Source: Punctularia strigosozonata HHB-11173 SS5
Taxonomy: Eukaryota > Basidiomycota > Agaricomycetes > Corticiales > Punctulariaceae
Direction of reading: 5' to 3'
NCBI RefSeq assembly: GCF_000264995.1
Contig: NW_006767436.1
Location: 409,414-473,413, forward strand
DNA length: 64,000 nucleotides
Position numbers and translations under genes: made by a program. The notes under the pieces are model-generated. The model saw only the letters and a program-made list of their open reading frames with translations, made no database searches and was not told the origin of the DNA. Shown piece by piece: positions 57,834 to 64,000 of this stretch. Positions within the stretch are counted from its first letter, which is position 1; each line of letters begins with the position of its first letter.

Positions 57834-60800
57834 CTAGATGCAGGTCGAAGCGCGGTATAAGGCTGCGAACGTGCCGTCCTTTTCGAGAAGCGCCGATTGC
57901 GTTCCGAACTCCGTGATCGTCTGCACGAACAAGATTTCATGAGTCGGAGATGAATGCTCATATACCATGAACGCGGCTCACCCCGTTCTCCATCATCGCG
58001 ATTTTGTCGGCTATGCGGCACGCGGCTTCGAGCCGGTGGGTGATGAAGATGACGGTTTTGACTTTTCCCCCCGAGTCGGAACGGGACGTGCGATCGATTG
58101 TTTCCAAGACGTGTGCTTGCGCGCGAGGGTCGAGGGAGGACGTCTTGAATCAGCCCTTAAGTCAATGGATCGTCCCCGCCAGAAAGAGGTACCGAACGCT
58201 CACCGGCTCGTCAAATACCAGTAGTTCGACCTCTGGTCGAGTCGCCCTCATGAAGGCACGCGAGAGCGCGACCGTCTGCCACTGCACGCAAAACCACACG
58301 AGTTAGCGATTTTGTCAGACGTTGGTTCGAGCCGCGTACCTGACCACCAGAAAGCCCTTGGGACCGTTGCATCGGCCGGTCGTCGATCACCGGCGCCGGC
58401 GACAACGTCGCGCTCGCATCCAGAACGGTGTGGAGGCCGTCGGGCAGTCCATCCACGAGCCGTTTTCCGCCCACGAGGTGGACAGCTCGCTGGATGGTAG
58501 GCATCGAGTGCAGTTCGTCGACCCGTCCCAGCCCCACGTTTTCCCACACCGGGGCGTTGAAGCGGGAGAAGGATTGGAGTACGGCGGCGATACGGCCGTG
58601 GTAGTCCGGCGGGGAGTACCTCCGGATGTCGACGCCGTTGATCAGCAGTTCCCCGCCGTCGAAGTCGAGGATGCGCATGAGTATGCTGGCCAGCGTAGAC
58701 TTTCCTGAGACAAACGGTGTGAGGGATGAATGTCGAGGACATGGCCAAGGTCGTACCTGAGCCGTTGAAGCCTACGATGGCCAACGTCTCGCCAGGTTCG
58801 AGTACGAAGTTCACATCGCGTATAGCCGGCTCAGTGCTACCAGGATACGTATATGTCAATCCTCTGGTACGGATACGTCAGAATAGCTATACAACTCGGA
58901 CAGTGGGAACGTTCCGAACCTCGCTTCTATCCTCATACCCTTGAAAGTCGACTGGAAAGGCAGCTTATGATTTTCCGCCGGTTCTAGCCTCGGTTGGATC
59001 TCCATCGCCGCACAGAAAGCGCCCATATAGAACACGGCCTGGAATATCAGCCGGACGGTATGCCGCAACGTGGTCAGGGTGGATAATAAAGCTTGGATGG
59101 AGTTATGGTACAGCGCCAGCGAACCCCAAGATGTCGAAGAATTTCGCATCAGGAATAGGTAGGGCAGCTGCGTGTATACCCATGGTCAGTCCCAAGCGTT
59201 TCCAGGAAATCTATGATATAATCCTCACATTTTGTGCGGCACCGCAAAATTGCGATGGGCACAGTTGATCGAAGAACGAAGAGAGGAGGCCGTGCCCCTC
59301 TATGATAGAAGGCTCGTCCATTTGTAACGTGGTCTGCCGCGCGTGGGCCCATGTGCTGTGAATCCAAGGGCCAAGGCCGAACAACACGATCTCGGGCCGA
59401 TACGCATCATTGTAAGCCATCTGCCTCATGCGCTCCTGCTCCTGCGCCATCCGCTCTTCGTGAGGCTTGTAGTACATCACAGAGCTATCCGCCGACGAGC
59501 CAGAACGGACCGATAGATTCAGGAGCGGGAGGAGCGACCACGCGAGCGAGTACAGCAGCAGGCAAACATGCGTCGGCGTCTTGGTGAGCGATAGCAGAAT
59601 GCATGCCAGGGAGAGCACTTCCAGCAGGAGGCCGACGACCCGTGCGAGGTCTAGAGGAGAAAGAAGGCCCATCATGCCGGAGAAAGAGCGGACAAAGACT
59701 TCGGATTCTTGCAAGAGATCGCGCACGGCCGGGTCCGACAGCGACGGCACGTCCAGCCTCGTCCGCTGCGCCATCTGCCGGCTTTCAATAAAGAACCGTG
59801 CGGATTGGTTCACGAGCACCTCGTTCTTTGACCTGGATGGGGCGCAGCAAAGGTAACCAACAGGAGTCTCAGCGATCATCGCGGTCGTGTGTGGTGTTCA
59901 GGGGCGGGCGGATGGAAAACTCACGACAAGGAATCTATTGCGAATTCCGCGGCCATGCGAAGGAGTTCGATCGACACATTGCTCGCGATGCGGGACTTGT
60001 TCCAATTCCCCGAAGTGATGAGAATCTGCACCTACGGAAAATATTTCTGATGGATGACGGTGTATGTATTGGTAACGCGAACATTCCATTACCTCATCTG
60101 CTAAACGCAAATGGGAGTAGCCCCTGAGCGCAGGCAGGACGCCTCGGGCGGCGCTGAAAAGGAACATGGTCGCTGTGCGCGCCGGTTGTAGATTCCATAG
60201 CGAGATGTAGAGAGGCTGCGCGAATCTCACGGCGATGTGGCAGGCCAGTTTGAGGTTCGCTAGCGTCAGGGGGCGTTGCGCGCCCGGCGGCAGAAGCATC
60301 GAAGTCGATGAGTCTGAGGATCTCCTAGACGCTAACCAAGTTCGGTATACGTCCGGCGGGCCGTCCTGGCCTACGAGAAAAGAGAGGGCGTTCTTTCGCC
60401 GGACGTTCGCGCGTGACCGGTGCATCGAGGGGGCCCTAGGAGAGCGGGGCGAGCGTTGGGTTCTGCGCTTGGGGTGCATCGGGGTGCAACAATAGGAGAG
60501 CCTGAGACATTATATGAAAGATCGGTGCGGCTGTGGACGCGCCGCTCCACCGCAAGAATCGAGTCTTTTTGTCGGACAGAGCATCCCGCCGGGCCACCGT
60601 ACACAGCGGCAGAGGGTCCGGGAGGGCGATGATTTCATCTCGCAGCAGTATATGGGAGGGGCGTCCCGAGACCCTGAAGCCGTAACAACGATCATGAAGC
60701 CATGAAGTACCGAAAATTCCTTGTTCGCATGTCGCACCAGGTTGGATATGGGCATTGGTGTACGAAGGAGCGGTTCGGGGTGATGCAATGTCCTTGATCT

Positions 60801-61013
60801 CGGAGCAAACCCAGGTCTCCCAGCACTGAGTACATACTGGCGGGTCAGTACCCATTCAGATAACCGGATGCGGACACAAACCCACGGCCAGCGCGGTCCT
60901 GGTCTGACGGGAGCGGGGGCGTCCCGCGAGCGAGCCGTAACTATTGAAACTTCCGCATATGGTAGTCGCCACGTGGGTGGCAATAGGGGCTTTGCATCCC
61001 CTGTGTTTTCCAT
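57834..61013 (-). CDS. Half-size ABC transporter
   Basis: This gene encodes a membrane region followed by one ATPase domain. Secure exons, in transcript order, are a block ending at 60093 and then 60031-59925, 59832-59229, 59167-58920, 58863-58757, 58704-58340, 58281-58204, 58143-57982 and 57920-57834, all phase-consistent. The ATPase shows Walker A GFNGSGKST, signature LSGGQ, Walker B LLVFDEP, D-loop SSLDP and H-loop FITHR. Membrane-domain pieces include RVVGLLLEVLSLACILLSL and LLLYSLAWSLLPLLNL. The N-terminus probably starts at 61013 (MENTGDAKPLLPPTWRLPYA), but exon borders between 60100 and 60950 are unresolved. The substrate is unknown; such transporters occur in many Agaricomycetes. Confidence 0.8.
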
Positions 61014-61053
61014 GGCTCCGGATCTTCATTGCGTCTTTTGATCTCTCGAGTCC
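61014..61053. promoter_or_regulatory. 40-bp gap between divergent start codons
   Basis: The ABC transporter ATG (minus, 61013) and the GTP cyclohydrolase ATG (plus, 61054) are separated by 40 bp. The two transcripts must overlap at their 5' ends or use very short leaders, unless one translation start lies further inside its gene. Confidence 0.5.
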
Positions 61054-62262
61054 ATGGCCTCACAGGAAGCACACGGAGAGCTGCTGCAACATGGCCTGCG
61101 CCGGCTCCAGCTCGAACAAGAGCGGGAGGAAAAGTCGAAGGCCACAGTGACCGACGCGAGCGACGGCAGGGCGGATACAAATCCATCCATCCGGGGCGCG
61201 AACGGGCAGCCCATCCACGATTTGACCGAGCCCGTGGTGGCCCCCTCAGGCTCAGGAGCAGACAGGCTGACGTTGGCCGCGCGCTCCCACATCCACGAAG
61301 GTTACGGCTTCCGCCCGACTTCGGGCGCCTCCACGCCCCTCACCACGGCCTCTCACGACGGGACGGGAATGGCCAGTCCTCTGCCCGACCCTAACGGTCT
61401 GGGTTGGCCAGGTAACGTAGCGGCCCAACGCCTCTCGATGCTGCGTCATTGACGTTCTGGACCCTTCGCAATGTATAGCGAAGTCGACCGTCAACCGTCT
61501 CAACGCTACCCCGGCCGAACGCGCCCTGCGGGAGAAAAAGCTTGCCGGCGCTGTTCGGACGATACTCGAATGTATAGGAGAAGATCCCGACCGCGAGGGT
61601 TTACTTCGGACGCCCGATCGCTACGCGCAGGCGTTGATGTGGATGACCAAAGGGTATGAAGAACGATTAGCAGGTGAGCATACGCGGAGTTCGTGACCTT
61701 CCGTACACCAGTGCTGATCAGAAGTACAGACGTGATCAACGATGCTATATTCGCTGAGAACCACGACGAGATGGTGCTCGTCCGCGAAATCGACATATCG
61801 AGTTTGTGCGAGCATCACCTCGTCCCATTCACGGGCAAAGTACGTAGTCTCGCCTCTCCCGGGTAAAATCAAAGTCGGTAGCTAACAGCCTTACGTCAGG
61901 TCGCCATCGCGTATATACCCAACCAACTTGTTCTGGGCATCTCCAAGTTGGCCCGCATAGCCGAGACCTTCAGTCGTCGCCTGCAGGTGCAAGAAAGGCT
62001 CACGAAGCAGATCGCGTTATGTGTCCAAGAGGCCATCAAGCCCCGAGGGGTGGCGGTCGTGATGGAAGCGACGTACGTACCGTGTTCACATCCCGAGTCC
62101 TTCTTTGCTGATACGATTCCCCGCCTCCTCAGGCACATGTGCATGACCATGCGCGGCGTACAAAAACCAGGGGCGATCACCACAACGTCCTGCATGCTAG
62201 GCTGCTTCCGCACGCAGCAGAAGACACGGGAGGAATTCCTCACGCTCATCAAATCACGATGA
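61054..62262 (+). CDS. FOL2: GTP cyclohydrolase I
   Basis: This enzyme converts GTP to 7,8-dihydroneopterin triphosphate, the first step of folate (and biopterin) synthesis. The 321-residue product comes from exons 61054-61411, 61479-61673, 61730-61839, 61900-62072 and 62133-62262. Residues 1-120 are a low-complexity N-terminal extension. The catalytic core follows with [20 protein letters not shown], the zinc-binding [24 protein letters not shown], the second zinc Cys in [13 protein letters not shown] and the C-terminal [11 protein letters not shown]. All zinc and active-site motifs are intact. Confidence 0.95.
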
Positions 62263-62544
62263 TCGTCCCTGCCTCGGAAGGTACCATAACACCAGAAGAC
62301 GTGCGCCCTGCTTTCCCCGCATTTCACTACATGAATCCGCAACGATTCAACTCGGAGATCTAAAACTTATTACCTGTATCGTTATGTTCAACACACCGCA
62401 CTGTACTATTTCTCACCCCACCACTGCCGCACGTTCTGATCAAACCCAATGATAAGCAGAAGGATACAAATGTGTAATGCAATACAAATCGCTATGCGAT
62501 TGCTCGAGACGAGGATTCATCGTGGATGTTCCGAACGGGAGTCA

Positions 62545-64000
62545 TTAATTCGGGCGGGCCCTGTCCGAGCCGAGAGCTCTACTGATTTGTTCTTGATATC
62601 TGTTCCGCACGATTCGCGGTCGTTTCGGCGGATGCGACGAAGGTTCGGTCGGCATCCCGAGCATCGGCTCGCTGCCGTCCTTGTCGCGCTCTGTATAATT
62701 TGGGTATTAGCACCACGCAACTCAACGGGCTTGGAAATGTTGTCGACATACCGGACAAGGTTCGCTTCCGTCCGCCGTCTCGATCGTCGTCCGTGACGGG
62801 GCTGCGTCGATACGAATCGCCGTTTGCAGGGCCCTTCGGCGCCTCCTTGGATAGCCGACTGAGCAAGCTCTGGTTCTGGGAGCCTGTCATAGACGGGGAC
62901 CTGCTTGTCGCCACGTGTGCCAGCACCTCACGTTCTCTCCCGCGACCGCTGGGTTCTGTTCGGCCGGGGCGGCTATCGGGAGCCATGGCTCGAGGACCGG
63001 AAGGCACCGACGATTGGGCCTTGGGTCCGGTGGGAAGGCTTCCTCTGCTGTCGCTGGGCTAAACACAAACACCTGTTAGAAACGACACTGCATCTTGCGA
63101 ATGCTCGACGAACCTCTATGGGGGTGCGGGGATCGTTGTCCCCGCCATCACGATCTTTCCGTCTTCTATCACCCTCCCTGCCGTCACGAACCCGTTCAGA
63201 GTTGTCCTTGTCCTTGTCAGAGACACGGCGGCTGCGGTCGTCCCGTTCGCGATCTCGATCACGTTCGCGGTCCCGATGAGTCCGTGTACCACGCTTGGAG
63301 CTACGGTCGAGCTGAAGAGATTTCAGTATAGAGATATCCAGCAGTAAAATATGGAACCTACATCGTCTTCCCTGCGTCGTTTCCCGAGAGCATCATCGCC
63401 ATTTGTCCGCGACTTCGCAAAGTCAGGTCTGCTCGGAAGGCCGCGCTCGTCTGCGGGAACAGGAATCACCGGGGTGATGGGGCGAGCATCACGTTCCCTC
63501 CTCTCATCGCGATCACGCTCTTTCTCGTCTCGACTGTCTCTGCGATGACGGTCTCGGTCGTGCTCTTTACCCCGCTCGCGGTCGCGCTCCCTCTCACGCT
63601 CCTTCTCTGAGCGATCGCGCGGTTCTCGCGGCTCCCTCGAGCGCTCGCCGTCACGCTCCCCAGCCTTGTCGCGACGGTCACGGGACGGCCGCTCCCTGTC
63701 CCGGTCCCGATCTCGCGACCTCTGCGAAAGTGTCGAGTCGCGGCGTGACAACTCTCTGGGCTCATGGCGGTGGTCACGCTCGGGCCGCCGCTCGTCGGGT
63801 CGGTCATGATCGCCATTTCGTCCGCCGCTGTGACGGCTGTCGGCACTGTGGTTCCTCGTGCCCGGACGACTGGAGGGCGAAGGCGTGCGTCGTCGCGATC
63901 CTGGCGGTCCCGCACCGCGCTCGGGAGTGCTCCTGGGCGTCTTGTCTTCACCTTGCACGGCGGACGGTCGGGTGCCTATGGACTGCTTGGCGGTCTCGCG
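62545..64000 (-). CDS. THO2: Probable THO complex subunit 2, C-terminal tail
   Basis: This is the 3' end of a gene running off the right edge. Exons, in transcript order, are 64000(+)-63362, 63311-63114, 63058-62932, 62883-62752 and 62690-62545, all phase-consistent. The product is an extreme Arg/Asp/Glu/Ser-rich tail: TPRSTPERGAGPPGSRRR, SGGRNGDHDRPDERRPERDH, LGKRRREDD, GPRAMAPDSRPGRTEPSGRG and finally PPKRPRIVRNRYQEQIS. Fungal THO2/THOC2 proteins, which couple transcription to mRNA export, end in such a charged disordered region with similar RTPRSTPE-like and KRRREDD-like elements. Because no folded domain is visible here, another SR/RD-type nuclear protein cannot be ruled out. Confidence 0.5.

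Noticed and set aside
1-64000. tRNA, rRNA, CRISPR array, retroelement or secondary-metabolite cluster
   Set aside because: Scanning by eye found no convincing tRNA T-arm context, direct-repeat array, reverse-transcriptase motif or PKS/NRPS/terpene core gene. A tRNAscan and repeat-library search would be needed for certainty.

Overview
The window looks like nuclear DNA of a filamentous basidiomycete, most likely an Agaricomycete. The basis is dense short spliceosomal introns (mostly 47-70 nt, GTRNGY donors, YAG acceptors), high GC content, and basidiomycete-type families (F-box/LRR-like tandem genes, a DUF6593 protein, an Rds1-type ferritin-like secreted protein, C2H2 finger arrays) beside conserved fungal genes. 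No rRNA, tRNA, CRISPR array, retroelement or plasmid-type feature could be supported. All gene models were spliced by hand from donor/acceptor signals, and nearly all keep a consistent reading phase from first to last exon.

Layout, left to right. 0-3.8 kb: the 3' end of a serine carboxypeptidase and a secreted ferritin-like protein. 4.4-9.3 kb: two tandem F-box paralogues, then a DUF6593 gene with an apparent frameshift. 9.5-16.5 kb: an RNPS1-like SR protein, an NPC1/NCR1 sterol transporter and a divergent basic protein of unknown function. 17-21.5 kb: an F-box-like gene, then about 2.9 kb without a convincing gene, which holds an old inverted repeat and a perfect 13-bp hairpin. 21.5-27.8 kb: an unknown Ser-rich protein and the AGC kinase SCH9. 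28.7-34.2 kb: a small unknown gene, a multi-pass membrane protein whose 3' end runs into a motif-repeat patch, DPH1, and a small membrane protein transcribed divergently from DPH1.

35.2-46.6 kb: a forkhead transcription factor, the Fe-S assembly factor DRE2, an oligopeptide transporter with 24 coding exons including micro-exons of 11, 11, 15 and 17 nt, a CYC2-like oxidoreductase and an AIM32-like thioredoxin-fold ferredoxin. 46.8-50.1 kb: three tandem C2H2 zinc-finger paralogues in different states of growth and decay. 50.7-64 kb: a UPF0303/DUF336 protein, the peroxisomal RING ligase subunit PEX12, the phosphate regulator PHO81, a half-size ABC transporter, GTP cyclohydrolase I (divergent from the ABC gene across only 40 bp) and the Arg/Asp-rich tail of a probable THO2.

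The genes do not form an obvious pathway cluster. Themes recur: nutrient signalling and uptake (SCH9, PHO81, OPT), Fe-S biology (DRE2, DPH1, AIM32-like), and RNA processing (RNPS1, THO2). I found no convincing new multi-gene system. The most interesting parts are the zinc-finger tandem array, the micro-exon-rich transporter, the stop-free 3n introns shared by the F-box pair, the GGGTGAA repeat patch that forms part of a protein C-terminus, and the inverted repeat and hairpin in the gene-poor stretch.
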